From Methylobacillus sp. (GTDB taxonomy: Bacteria > Pseudomonadota > Gammaproteobacteria > Burkholderiales > Burkholderiaceae_C), in contig JABBAS010000046.1 of the NCBI GenBank assembly GCA_018607835.1, positions 1 through 33,141 on the forward strand: DNA of 33,141 bases, read 5' to 3'. The notes beneath the pieces are model-generated. The model saw only the letters and a program-made list of their open reading frames with translations. It made no database searches and had not been told where the DNA came from. Below, piece after piece: positions 16,068-25,407 of this stretch; the first letter of the stretch is position 1; every line of letters begins with the position of its first letter. The position numbers and the translations under genes were made by a program.

Positions 16068-18005
16068 ATGCAATTTCACTTAAACGGCTACACCGCCGGC
16101 GACCCACGCTTATCGCCTTCAGAAAAGGCGCAATCACGCGCAGCCGAGCAAGGTGCGCCGGGGAAACTGCCCGAAACGGTCGATGTATTGATTGTTGGCT
16201 GTGGCCCTGCTGGTCTCACATTGGCCACGCAGCTCGCCGCATTTCCTGAAATAAGCACCTGTATCGTGGAGCAAAAAACGGGGCCGCTAGAGAAGGGGCA
16301 GGCCGACGGTGTGTCATGCCGCAGCATGGAGATGTTCAATGCCTTTGGATTCGTAGAGAAACTTTTGCAGGAAGCCTACTGGGTCAACGAGACAACGTTC
16401 TGGAAACCAGATCCCAGCGCACCACAACACATCAAGCGGGCGGGACAAATTTTCGATACCGAAGAGGGTCTCTCGGAGTTCCCACACGTCATTTTGAACC
16501 AAGCGCGGGTGCATGACTTCTACCTGGAGGCTATGCGCACGGGGCCAGCGCAGCTCCACCCCCATTACGCGAGGCGCCTGCTAGACCTTGAGGTCAACCC
16601 GGCTGCTGGGCCGCTTGACCATGCTGTGAGCGCCCGCTTTGAGCGATCAGACGCGGCGCATGCTGGCGAGATTGAGACGGTTTCTGCGCGCTTCGTCATC
16701 GGTTGTGATGGCGCACGCAGCCAAGTCCGACGGGCCATTGGCTTGACGCTCGAAGGCGACTCAGCCAACCAAGCATGGGGGGTCATGGATGTTTTGGCCG
16801 TCACCGACTTCCCTGACATTCGCATGAAGTCGCTCATTCAATCGACCGATCAAGGCGCTATCGTCTTGATTCCACGCGAAGGCGGTTACTTAGTGCGCAT
16901 CTATGTTGAGATGGACAAGCTCGAGAAGACAGAGCGTGTCGCAGACCGGCAGATCGTGGTCGAGGATCTCATTGCCAAAGCCAACCGTGTATTTCACCCC
17001 TACACACTAGACGTCAAGGACGTCGTTTGGTGGTCGGTCTATGAAATTGGGCAACGGTTAACGCGTGCCTTCGACGACGCCGCCTTAGCGGCAAGCTCAA
17101 CACAGCACCCCCATGTGTTCATTGCTGGTGATGCCTGTCACACGCACAGCCCAAAGGCGGGACAAGGCATGAACGTTTCTATGGGTGACGCCTTCAATTT
17201 GGGCTGGAAACTAGCCAGCGTCTTGAAAGGCCAGAGTCGCCCTCAGCTACTACGCACTTACTCAGAAGAACGTCAAGCGGTGGCACAAGACCTCATCGAT
17301 TTTGACCGCGAGTGGGCGGCCATACTCAGCGCCAAACCAGTCGCTGGGGCGGCGACAACGGCGCAAGGCGTCAGTCCCGACACGTTTGAAAGCTACTTCA
17401 TAAAGAGCGGACGCTACACCGCTGGCACGGCGATTCATTACCAGCCCTCTTCCCTCACCGCCGCGTCGACCCACCAGCATTTGGCGACTGGGTTTGAACT
17501 GGGCAAACGCTTTCATTCTTCGCTGGTCACGCGCCTAGCAGATGGCAAACCCATGCAGTTGGGACATACCGTCCAGGCCGATGCGCGTTGGCGCCTCTTT
17601 GTCTTTGCCGACGAGGCGGGCGCAACAAAAAACAGTGCCCTTGATCGCTTGTGTCGTTATCTCGCGGAGGACCCCACGTCTCCCACCCAGAAATACACGC
17701 CAGCCGATAGCGACCTCGATGCCGTGATTGACGTGCGTGCCATTTTTCAACAAGGTAACCGTGCGCTTGAGATCGCGGATATGCCCACCCTACTCTTGCC
17801 TAGAAAAGGGATATTCGGACTCGTTGACTACGAAAAGATATTCACTATCGACACACGCAGTGGTGCAGACATTTTCGAAACCAGGGGTATCAGTCGGTCC
17901 AAGGGCTGCATGGTGATTGTTCGCCCCGACCAATACACGGCGAACATTTTGCCGCTAGATGCAACGGACGAGCTGGCCCGTTATTTTGACGCGCTACTCT
18001 GTTAG
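16068..18005 (+). CDS. mobA: 3-hydroxybenzoate 4-monooxygenase
   Basis: 645-residue FAD monooxygenase of the phenol hydroxylase group. It starts MQFHLNGYTAGDP and closely follows the Comamonas MobA sequence as I recall it. It has the FAD-binding GCGPAGL at about residues 44-50, the DG motif GCDGARSQVRRAIG, the GD motif GDACHTHSPKAGQGMN, and the thioredoxin-like phenol hydroxylase C-terminal domain from about residue 460. The enzyme converts 3-hydroxybenzoate to protocatechuate with NADPH and O2. No MobR (MarR-type) regulator is adjacent and no protocatechuate ring-cleavage genes are in the window. Its stop overlaps the convergent racemase gene by 4 nt. Confidence 0.85.
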   Translation: MQFHLNGYTAGDPRLSPSEKAQSRAAEQGAPGKLPETVDVLIVGCGPAGLTLATQLAAFPEISTCIVEQKTGPLEKGQADGVSCRSMEMFNAFGFVEKLLQEAYWVNETTFWKPDPSAPQHIKRAGQIFDTEEGLSEFPHVILNQARVHDFYLEAMRTGPAQLHPHYARRLLDLEVNPAAGPLDHAVSARFERSDAAHAGEIETVSARFVIGCDGARSQVRRAIGLTLEGDSANQAWGVMDVLAVTDFPDIRMKSLIQSTDQGAIVLIPREGGYLVRIYVEMDKLEKTERVADRQIVVEDLIAKANRVFHPYTLDVKDVVWWSVYEIGQRLTRAFDDAALAASSTQHPHVFIAGDACHTHSPKAGQGMNVSMGDAFNLGWKLASVLKGQSRPQLLRTYSEERQAVAQDLIDFDREWAAILSAKPVAGAATTAQGVSPDTFESYFIKSGRYTAGTAIHYQPSSLTAASTHQHLATGFELGKRFHSSLVTRLADGKPMQLGHTVQADARWRLFVFADEAGATKNSALDRLCRYLAEDPTSPTQKYTPADSDLDAVIDVRAIFQQGNRALEIADMPTLLLPRKGIFGLVDYEKIFTIDTRSGADIFETRGISRSKGCMVIVRPDQYTANILPLDATDELARYFDALLC

Positions 18006-19090
18006 GCCCGCAGCAAAACAGACGGACGCCTCGCAACGCCAACCGCAGGTTGTGGCTTGACGCACAGGCGCTTGGAAATAGCCGTAACGGCCATGGCGCG
18101 GCTGAGCGCGCTGTAGTTCATGGTCAATGCCACCTCCGAGCCAACCGTGCGCCTGCGCTTCCCTGTATCCAGCACCGAATGGTCGCTGGTTGAACCGGCC
18201 AGCGTACACCCCAGAGGGAAGCCCAACCCTTGAATATCCGTGTCCTGCGAGCCCAGCGCTAAAACCACTTGGTTGGATATGTCCACTGGCCTGGTGGTGG
18301 CGACGGTCACGCGATGCGATTTGTGGCTGGACTCAATGACCTCAGCAACCAGGCCAAAAGCGGTATCCGACAGCCCGTTGATCAGGCGCCCACTCACCGG
18401 CTCACACCCGAGCAAAATGGACTCGCCCAGCCGCAGGTTATTCACCCGCGCGTGGTCTGGCCCGGTGAGTAGCAGAGGTAATGAGGCCGAGTTACCACCC
18501 GAAAGTTGGGGAATGCGGATGCCCGAGGCCGACTCCGCCGTCGCAATAGCCGCACACAAACACAGCAGCGCTGCGGTCGTGGGTGGCACGCCAGACAGAC
18601 ACGCAAAGTTGACGCCCACACCGTCTAGCCTCAAGCCACTATGCCTATGGACCGCTAAGACAAAGGCGGGCAAATCACGCAGCAACAGCCCCTCGCGGCT
18701 ATCGCCAACCTCCACCATCAGCATGACACCGTGCACGCGGCCAACCGCTAGTGCCGCGGCGCCCAGCAGGGCGATGGTCTCCAGCTCGGTGTTGTAGCTG
18801 TTGGTGCAATACGCCACCACACCGGCCATCTCAGCACGCATAGGCGCGCGAATCAGACTGATCGGACAGGTGATCCCAGCCGTGCGCAACCGCATCACAT
18901 TGTCCAACCGCGAGTCGGCTAGCCCAACCACACCGCCGTCTAGCATGGCTTGCGCGACTGCTGGGTGGCCACCGACCCCTTTCGTGACGCCTGTGACACT
19001 GATCCCAACGCGTCCGAGACGGTTACACAAGAACTGGGCGTTCCGGCGTATGACCTGCGTATCGATATCTATGCGTGGTAGCGGGTTCAA
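18002..19090 (-). CDS. Fold-type-III PLP amino-acid racemase (alanine/ornithine racemase family)
   Basis: 362 residues with the N-terminal alanine-racemase barrel. It begins PRIDIDTQVIRRNAQFLCN, the PLP lysine is K37 in GVTKGVGGHP, and LSGGNSASLPLL resembles the phosphate-binding glycine segment. This matches the alanine/ornithine racemase subfamily, not Alr or DadX. The start is a TTG at 19090 that overlaps the TGA of the upstream DUF1611 gene (TTGA), so translation is probably coupled. The substrate is unknown; D/L-ornithine, alanine, serine or an N-acylated derivative are possible. Confidence 0.75.
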   Translation of the reverse strand: MNPLPRIDIDTQVIRRNAQFLCNRLGRVGISVTGVTKGVGGHPAVAQAMLDGGVVGLADSRLDNVMRLRTAGITCPISLIRAPMRAEMAGVVAYCTNSYNTELETIALLGAAALAVGRVHGVMLMVEVGDSREGLLLRDLPAFVLAVHRHSGLRLDGVGVNFACLSGVPPTTAALLCLCAAIATAESASGIRIPQLSGGNSASLPLLLTGPDHARVNNLRLGESILLGCEPVSGRLINGLSDTAFGLVAEVIESSHKSHRVTVATTRPVDISNQVVLALGSQDTDIQGLGFPLGCTLAGSTSDHSVLDTGKRRRTVGSEVALTMNYSALSRAMAVTAISKRLCVKPQPAVGVARRPSVLLRA

Positions 19091-20214
19091 ACCGTCAGCG
19101 GCTCACGACACGCCTTAAGCACAGGGAAGGCATCGCACACCATATCCACCAAGGCCTGCGTTGGGCGCCGCAACGCATCGGTGACAGGCAAGCCCAACGC
19201 GGTCGTCAGTTGATTGATGGCGCTTTGAATCGCCGCATCGTCGCCCATTCCCTCATGGTTTAAGGTTAAACCAATGACCTTGGTATCGGCGAATGACTGG
19301 ATAAGTGCGATTTCTTGGGCAGGGCTGGCGACAGGCATCTTAGGAAAGTCAACGCGCCACACCCGCTCAGGCGCGTGCTGGATGATCACGCCTTGTGGTT
19401 GACTGCCTCGCAGGATAGACGCCGAGGTACAAAAAGCGGGGTGACTTAAAGCGCCTTGTCCTTCAACCACAATCACATCAGGCTGCTGTTCGTCATCGGC
19501 CTTGACCACCTCCCCTTCGAGCTGACCACAAAGAAATTGCGGCGGTATCGCATCCATCGCCACGCCGTATCGCGCCCCCTGCATCAAGCCGGTTTGCCCA
19601 GTGCCCACGAGGACCGTGCGAATCCCATGGGCATTGAGTGCATCCGTCAAAATGGTGGCCGTCGTCCGCTTGCCTATGGCGCAATCGGTTCCTAGCACCG
19701 CAATGCGAACCGCCCGCACGTTCGTCACTGAGCCATCAAACACGCGCAGTTCATGGATGGGCGGCGGCTTGCGTACGTCGTGTATGGACACACCCGAGGC
19801 TTTGCTGGCGTGCACCATTTCTGTGTCCTCGCCCAAATACATATGCAACCCGCAAACAATGTTCATGCCTGAACGGATCGCTTCAAGGACCACCGCCCTA
19901 TGAGCGCTGGGCAACTTGCCATCGGAGGGTGCGACACCGTAAATAAACGTCTCTGGCGTCGAGCCGGTGTGCGCAATGAGTTGAGCCAAGGACGCGAAGA
20001 TGGGAATATCGTTTTTCTTACCGTCCAGTACCGTGCCACTATCTAACCCCGCGCGGGTGCTGTCCACGACCCCGATCACGGCATAGCGCTCTGAATGCCG
20101 CACCAAACCATTGGCTGTTTTACCGTCAATTTTTGCAAACTGCCCCTCACAAAAGACAGCTGCTCTTGGCATGACAGGTCCCGCATCGCGTTTTGGTGTT
20201 TTAGTAATAGTCAT
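19087..20214 (-). CDS. DUF1611 protein (DgcN-like)
   Basis: 375 residues. The N-terminal domain (MPRAAVFCEGQFAKIDGKTANGLVRHSERY) precedes a P-loop-like motif GTDCAIGKRTT at about 175-185 and a C-terminal region with VIVVEGQGALSHPAF. This is the DUF1611 family. Some members were reported as DgcN, a D-glutamate N-acetyltransferase acting with an epimerase-type DgcA. Here the partner is instead a PLP racemase, coupled by a TTGA overlap. The start at 20214 lacks a clear ribosome-binding site; an in-frame ATG at 20172 (MPRAAV) has GGGA upstream and is a good alternative. Confidence 0.7.
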   Translation of the reverse strand: MTITKTPKRDAGPVMPRAAVFCEGQFAKIDGKTANGLVRHSERYAVIGVVDSTRAGLDSGTVLDGKKNDIPIFASLAQLIAHTGSTPETFIYGVAPSDGKLPSAHRAVVLEAIRSGMNIVCGLHMYLGEDTEMVHASKASGVSIHDVRKPPPIHELRVFDGSVTNVRAVRIAVLGTDCAIGKRTTATILTDALNAHGIRTVLVGTGQTGLMQGARYGVAMDAIPPQFLCGQLEGEVVKADDEQQPDVIVVEGQGALSHPAFCTSASILRGSQPQGVIIQHAPERVWRVDFPKMPVASPAQEIALIQSFADTKVIGLTLNHEGMGDDAAIQSAINQLTTALGLPVTDALRRPTQALVDMVCDAFPVLKACREPLTV

Positions 20215-20423
20215 ATAATTGCATAATATTATTATTTAATTATTATTTTACATTAGATTATAATTTTGTAGTATATAAATGCTAGAAACATTGCCAAGCT
20301 CGGATGTATATCGCATTGCGATGCTGGCTCGCGCCGGTGCCAGACCGGGGCGAGAATAGACAGTAAAATCGCATGCTGGCAGCCCCTCAGGCCTCTCTCC
20401 CACCCAACCAAAGCCTAAGGCGC
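20215..20423. other. AT-rich divergent promoter region with hairpin
   Basis: About 210 bp between the divergent DUF1611 and EamA genes. Positions 20215-20282 are very A+T-rich (runs of TTATTATTTAATTATT), unlike the rest of the window, and probably hold promoters. CTCGC-CCGGT at 20328-20338 and ACCGG-GCGAG at 20344-20354 can pair around a 5-nt loop with one G-G mismatch; this is a possible operator or 5' leader hairpin. No gene was found. Confidence 0.4.
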
Positions 20424-21338
20424 ATGTCGCTACCCCTAGAAATATCAGACAGCAAGCTCGGAGCCGGACTGGCCATCATGTCGGCTATTTTCTGGGGCGT
20501 CGCGGGCGCGTGCGCCCAATATGTCTTTCAAAACAAAGGCCTCACCGTTGACTGGTTGGTCAGCTTTCGCCTCCTGAGCGCGGGGGGCATCTTGCTGCTG
20601 TACGCGAAGCTACGTGGGCGGGCTGTGGGTGCGATTTGGCGAGACCAGCGTGCGTGGCCCAGTCTGCTCATCTTCGGGTTAATCGGCATGCTTGGCGTTC
20701 AGTACACCTACTTTGCAGCGATCCGCCACTCCAACGCCGCGACAGGCACGGTGCTGCAATACGTCGGTCCGACGCTGATTGTGATTTACTTTGTCATCCT
20801 GCGCCGCCGCCTCCCAACGCCAAAAGAAGCCGGGGCCGTTGTATTGGCGTTCGTGGGCACTTTGCTGCTCGCCACACATGGTGAACTCAGCAAGCTAGAG
20901 ATTTCCAGCTGGGCCCTGTTCTGGGGCTTGTCCTCTGCCGTTGCGCTTGCGTTTTGCAGTATTCAACCCATGCGCTTGCTGCGCTACTACGAGGCAACGG
21001 TACTGGTTGGCTGGGCCATGCTGATTGGTGGCGTGGGCTTTAGCCTCCTGCACAACCCGTGGACGGTCCAAGGCACCTGGGAGGCATCCACCGTCGCTGC
21101 TGTCGCATTCATCGTGATCTTCGGCACCGTCATTTCCTTTGTAGGCTACCTCAATGCGGTCAAGAAAATTGGCCCAGAAAAATCCAGCCTTCTGGCATGT
21201 GGGGAACCCTTATCGGCAGCGATTACCTCCGTGGTGTGGCTCAGCGTGCCATTTGGCGTGTTCGACTGGTTGGGCGCGTTTTGCATCATCGCCACCATTG
21301 TTATTTTGAACCGCAGTCCCGCGTCAACGTCGCCGTAA
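20424..21338 (+). CDS. EamA/DMT-family permease
   Basis: About 304 residues and ten membrane helices in two EamA repeats: SAIFWGVAGACAQYVFQ opens the first and SWALFWGLSSAVALAFCS opens the second. It resembles the RhaT/EamA drug-metabolite transporters, which move amino acids and metabolites. The ATG at 20424 (MSLPLE) is used because it leads directly into the first helix; an upstream ATG at 20373 would add 17 residues. It is divergent from the DUF1611-racemase pair, suggesting a linked transport role. Confidence 0.85.
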   Translation: MSLPLEISDSKLGAGLAIMSAIFWGVAGACAQYVFQNKGLTVDWLVSFRLLSAGGILLLYAKLRGRAVGAIWRDQRAWPSLLIFGLIGMLGVQYTYFAAIRHSNAATGTVLQYVGPTLIVIYFVILRRRLPTPKEAGAVVLAFVGTLLLATHGELSKLEISSWALFWGLSSAVALAFCSIQPMRLLRYYEATVLVGWAMLIGGVGFSLLHNPWTVQGTWEASTVAAVAFIVIFGTVISFVGYLNAVKKIGPEKSSLLACGEPLSAAITSVVWLSVPFGVFDWLGAFCIIATIVILNRSPASTSP

Positions 21339-21350
21339 TAAAGGCGTGAG

Positions 21351-21365
21351 CAAGCGGGTCGCTTG
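21351..21365. repeat. Small hairpin between convergent genes
   Basis: CAAGCG, GGT, CGCTTG form a perfect 6-bp stem between the EamA stop (21338) and the end of the convergent kinase gene (21370). Possible weak terminator; no T-run follows. Confidence 0.35.
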
Positions 21366-21369
21366 GCAC

Positions 21370-24300
21370 TTACTGTCTATCGCTCAATGCCTTACCAATG
21401 CGGTCTAAAAGAGCTTGGTGATGAAAGGGCTTCAAGATAAGGTCATCCATGCCGGCGGATAGACAGGCCATGCGCGCCTCATCACTACCATCCGCCGTAA
21501 AGCCAATAATGCAAGCCTTCTCGGCCCGGGAAGACTCGACCTCGGAACGCATACGTCGCGTCGCAGTTAACCCGTCTACTGTCGGCATCAGCATATCCAT
21601 CAGAACGACTTGTATGGGTTGCAAGGCAAACATTCGAATGGCGTCCTCGGCATCGCTGGCGACCAAGACCGTTACGTTCGGAAAATTTTTGTTGATAAGT
21701 CGCCCGACAATCAGCAGGGTTTGCTCGCTGTCATCGACAACCAAAACCTGACCGTGCTGTGTGCGCTGAACGGGCAATGTTGCCGCAGCGCTCGGCGGTT
21801 TTGGCGCGTCAACAATTGGCAGCTGCAACGTAACTGTGAACGTGCTTCCCACGCCCATCTCACTTTGCAGCAACACATTGCCATTCATTAATCGCACCAG
21901 AGAGTAGGCAATGGGTAGGCCCAAGCCAACGCCGCCCGTGTCACGAGAAACCGAGCCACTCAGCGGTAAAAACGGATCAAATATATTTTGCTGATCTTTC
22001 TCACTGATTCCACCACCGCTATCGGTGACCGCGATAGACACGTGCACCACGCCTGCGGCTGCATCAACCACCGAACCGACATCAATAGCAATCGCCGAGT
22101 TCCGCGAGGATGCATACGCATTGCGACATAGCTCTGTCAATACCTGGGTCAAACGGCGCGGATCCAATCGCACCCACGACGGCAAGTCAGGGTCTACGCT
22201 GAGTGTCACACGGCGTGTTATCTGGGACTCTTCCCGCACAAAATCTGGACTAGCCAAGACCGCTACAAGGTTGTCAAAGAACCCAGGCAACGCCACCTGA
22301 ACGACGTTTAAACCCAGCCTACCCGCAAACAATGCGGCATAGTCAAGCAAGTTGTCGACCGAGCGCAATAGCTGCCAGATGGACACTTGCACCTCACCCA
22401 GTCCTGCCTCATTTTTAATGGGGTCGATACCCGCGGTATCCACATCCTCCAGCGCCATAGACATCGCGTGAACCGGCGCGCGCAACTCATGACTCACACT
22501 CGCAACAAATTCGCGCTGGTGATAGTTGGCCGTTGAGAGCACCTGAATGGAGTCAATCAACTTTTTACGTTTGGCACGCAGATCGGATAAGAAGCGCCCG
22601 TACACCGCCACACGTAAAACAGGAACCAGAGAAAAACTGCCCGCAAGACCAAAGTAAAGGAGCAAGGGCCAAAAAGCATTCGCCTCCATGACTTCCACAC
22701 TGGGGATCATCAAATAGCCGCTACCTTGCACCCAACCGATACCAAAAATCGTGACCAAAATCAGTGGTACGAAAATTTTCATGCAAGGTATCTCAAGCAC
22801 AACCATCAGCAAGGGGACCGCAAAGAAAAAGCACGTTGCACTGCTTCCAATGCCCCCCGACCACAGAACAAGTACCGTGGTCGCCAAGTGGCAAGAAAAG
22901 GCGAATGTATAAATGACGGCGATGTCACGCCATTTAAAAATACGGCCGCCCATTAACAGTAAGCACTGAATCACACCCAATCCCAGATACATCCATTGAA
23001 GCAAGGGTGCGGGGGCAAAAACTGCATACAGAAAAGAAAAAACGGCTCCGGCCAAAATCACCAGATCAATAACGTTGCGCACACCACTATTTACAAGTGC
23101 CCATAACCAAGCAGGCTTGTTTTGCGCAAACCAATCACCGTCTTCATCACCCTCGCTACCCTTGCGCTTAGCCGCCCCCCCAGTGGCCTGCGTGGCCTGC
23201 GCGCCCTGCCTAAGATTCGGTGTGCTCCACTTAGCCGCATCTAGCGGCGCGACTCGTAAGGCGGCGCCAGTAGAAACGGTAGGTACCGTCGGTGTCAACA
23301 CAGACACCATTTTTTCGAGTATTGCGGCATGTACGAACGGCTTCGTTACCACCCCTTGTATCCCGGCGGCTTCGCAGGCGCTAGCTGTTTGATCACTGGT
23401 ATCTGCCGTCACGGCCAGCACAGGCCCCATGTAGTCACCAGAGGCACGTAACCGTCGGGTCGCTTCAAGCCCGCCCATCACCGGCATCAATAAGTCCATC
23501 AAAATAATGTCTATGTCGTGGGCTTTGGCTAACTCAATCGCCTCACAGCCATTCTCGGCCTCAAACACCACCGCATCCACCACACGTGACTGCAAGAGCC
23601 TGGTGAGTACCGTACGGTTTATTTTCACGTCATCAACAATCAAGACACGCAGGCCTTTCAGCCGAACAGCGACATCCGTCCGGATAAGTGTTGGGCTGAC
23701 GGCAGGCAGGTTTGAAATGGGCATATCGAGCTGAAAGCCAAATGCGCAGCCCTCACCGAGACGACTTGTGACGGATATATTTCCGCCCATCACCCTGACA
23801 ATCGCTTGCGATACAGACAGACCAATACCGTTGCCACCGTAGCCTTCACGTGTGGAGAGACTCGTCTTCGATGCCCTTTCAAAGACGGCTGTTATTTGCT
23901 CTTCCGTTAAGCCTATCCCTGTATCGGTAACGAGAAATCCGATGGATGCGATACCACTAGCCTGATTGATGTCCATCAAATCAATCTGCAGCACGATTTG
24001 ACCTTTGCTCGTGAACTTCGACGCGTTGCTCAATAAATTGATGATCACTTGCGTCAGGCGATCGCTATCAAACAATAGTCGCAGGGGGATACGTTCGTCG
24101 TATTTAACGAGAAACGACACGTTCTTTTGACGTGAGGTCTTACCAAAAATTTTGGGGAATTTTTGAGTCCATTCTTCAAGATCGTTTGGTTGCGCCGTCA
24201 AAACAAACGAACCAACCTGCAACCGCGACAGATCAAGCAAGTCGTCGATAACCGTGACCAGGTGCTTAGAGGAGTGCCCTAAATCGCTCAACAACTCGCG

Positions 24301-25035
24301 GTTTCTACTCGTCAACGAGAGTCCGGTTGGTGGGGTCTGTATAAACCCCATGACCGCATTCAAGGGGGTTCGGAGCTCGTGACTCACAGCGGACACAAAA
24401 TTTGCGTGAGCTTGACGCGCTTTCAGAATTGATCGCTGCGTGTTCTCAATCTTCTTGATGCGCTTCGCCTGAAAAACCAATAGCCATTTTTGGATCATCA
24501 AAGCGGTGGTTGGCAGTCCAAACAAGAATATCGCCAGAAGGAATAATTTAATCCCCGCGACGGCGACAGGCGTCGTATGGATAGGTGCCCAATCGATGAG
24601 ACCCACATTGCCGACCGCATACAGCGCGATGCCGCCAACAACCCCAATGCCGGCCACAAGGTAGACCGTTCGAACACCAAATATCCAAAGGATTGGCGTA
24701 CCCAGCGCCACCATCCAAATGGCGCCAACGCCCCAAATACCGCCGTCATGCACCGCCGTTATAAAGGCATGAAAGAACGTGATGAAGGCCAACGCAACTG
24801 CCGCCACTCGCCAGGGCAAATGTAGCCACTGTCTTGCAATAAAAATGAGCAAGACTATCCCGAGAAATAGCTTTACAAAACCAATCGCTACCTCGCTGAG
24901 GTACAGCCACAGATAGGGAAACACGATGGCGAGACCCAGGAGATTAAAGGCCGTCAGTACCTGGTTGGGGTCGCCTTTCGCCGTCATCAACAAGATGCGG
25001 AAAGCTTTGAAACGGAGCGTGGACAGTTTCAGCAT
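21370..25035 (-). CDS. Double hybrid histidine kinase: two membrane sensor-kinase-receiver modules in one chain
   Basis: About 1221 residues. Module 1: about six transmembrane helices (25-180), HisKA with H-box VSAVSHELRTPLNAVMGF (His219), HATPase_c (N-box NLLSNASKFT, then TDTGIGL, then GGNGIGLSVSQ), and a receiver (VDD 467-469, phospho-Asp514 in ILMDLLMP, Lys565). Module 2: about six more helices (650-810), a second HisKA (VASVSHELRAPVHAMSM, His849), a HATPase_c with a less canonical N-box (ELCRNAYASSRN) but intact TDSGGG and GGVGLGLP, and a second receiver (VDD 1100-1102, Asp1147, Lys1202). The ligand is unknown and no output domain or cognate regulator is adjacent. The ATG at 25035 is preferred; an in-frame TTG at 25068 would add 11 residues. 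Confidence 0.87.
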   Translation of the reverse strand: MLKLSTLRFKAFRILLMTAKGDPNQVLTAFNLLGLAIVFPYLWLYLSEVAIGFVKLFLGIVLLIFIARQWLHLPWRVAAVALAFITFFHAFITAVHDGGIWGVGAIWMVALGTPILWIFGVRTVYLVAGIGVVGGIALYAVGNVGLIDWAPIHTTPVAVAGIKLFLLAIFLFGLPTTALMIQKWLLVFQAKRIKKIENTQRSILKARQAHANFVSAVSHELRTPLNAVMGFIQTPPTGLSLTSRNRELLSDLGHSSKHLVTVIDDLLDLSRLQVGSFVLTAQPNDLEEWTQKFPKIFGKTSRQKNVSFLVKYDERIPLRLLFDSDRLTQVIINLLSNASKFTSKGQIVLQIDLMDINQASGIASIGFLVTDTGIGLTEEQITAVFERASKTSLSTREGYGGNGIGLSVSQAIVRVMGGNISVTSRLGEGCAFGFQLDMPISNLPAVSPTLIRTDVAVRLKGLRVLIVDDVKINRTVLTRLLQSRVVDAVVFEAENGCEAIELAKAHDIDIILMDLLMPVMGGLEATRRLRASGDYMGPVLAVTADTSDQTASACEAAGIQGVVTKPFVHAAILEKMVSVLTPTVPTVSTGAALRVAPLDAAKWSTPNLRQGAQATQATGGAAKRKGSEGDEDGDWFAQNKPAWLWALVNSGVRNVIDLVILAGAVFSFLYAVFAPAPLLQWMYLGLGVIQCLLLMGGRIFKWRDIAVIYTFAFSCHLATTVLVLWSGGIGSSATCFFFAVPLLMVVLEIPCMKIFVPLILVTIFGIGWVQGSGYLMIPSVEVMEANAFWPLLLYFGLAGSFSLVPVLRVAVYGRFLSDLRAKRKKLIDSIQVLSTANYHQREFVASVSHELRAPVHAMSMALEDVDTAGIDPIKNEAGLGEVQVSIWQLLRSVDNLLDYAALFAGRLGLNVVQVALPGFFDNLVAVLASPDFVREESQITRRVTLSVDPDLPSWVRLDPRRLTQVLTELCRNAYASSRNSAIAIDVGSVVDAAAGVVHVSIAVTDSGGGISEKDQQNIFDPFLPLSGSVSRDTGGVGLGLPIAYSLVRLMNGNVLLQSEMGVGSTFTVTLQLPIVDAPKPPSAAATLPVQRTQHGQVLVVDDSEQTLLIVGRLINKNFPNVTVLVASDAEDAIRMFALQPIQVVLMDMLMPTVDGLTATRRMRSEVESSRAEKACIIGFTADGSDEARMACLSAGMDDLILKPFHHQALLDRIGKALSDRQ

Positions 25036-25240
25036 ATGGCTACGTAAAAAAGCCAACGGTCTGAGCAATACCTGCAGTCTGGTCAGCGTGTAAGGCTAGT
25101 CTTCGCACTCTTTTGGAAGTTGTTAGTAAATAGTTATCAAATAAGTTAAGTTAACTCAAAAGATATCATATTCTAGCGAATGCGATATTTGTAGTATTTT
25201 GGTAATAAAAATAATAGCAATTTGTATTATTTAAAGGTAT

Positions 25241-25256
25241 ATTGTATTTATACAAT
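25241..25256. promoter_or_regulatory. Perfect palindrome, possible operator
   Basis: ATTGTAT, TT, ATACAAT is a perfect 16-nt inverted repeat in the AT-rich region about 205 bp upstream of the kinase start. TTGTAT-ATACAA words are typical of GntR- or TetR-type operators, but no such regulator gene is in the window. Confidence 0.4.
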
Positions 25257-25380
25257 GTATATCTAAGTGCCTAATTTGGAACTTCTTTAGACCTTTCTAA
25301 TGGACTAATCCAAGCAATAGTCTAATTTATAAATAATATATTAGTGTTACTTTATGAGTTGAATCGGCATGCATGAAGCC

Positions 25381-25407
25381 GCCGTCCGCCTTCCAAAGCC
25401 GGACGGC
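25381..25407. repeat. Inverted repeat after the SDR gene
   Basis: GCCGTCCG, 11 bases, CGGACGGC form a perfect 8-bp G+C-rich stem 14 bp beyond the SDR stop. It could end minus-strand transcription, but the T-run is weak. Confidence 0.5.

Noticed and set aside
21370-25035. Two separate kinase genes joined by sequencing error
   Set aside because: The frame is continuous through the linker and the second membrane module has no clear ribosome-binding site and start, so one gene is the simpler reading, although long reads would settle it.
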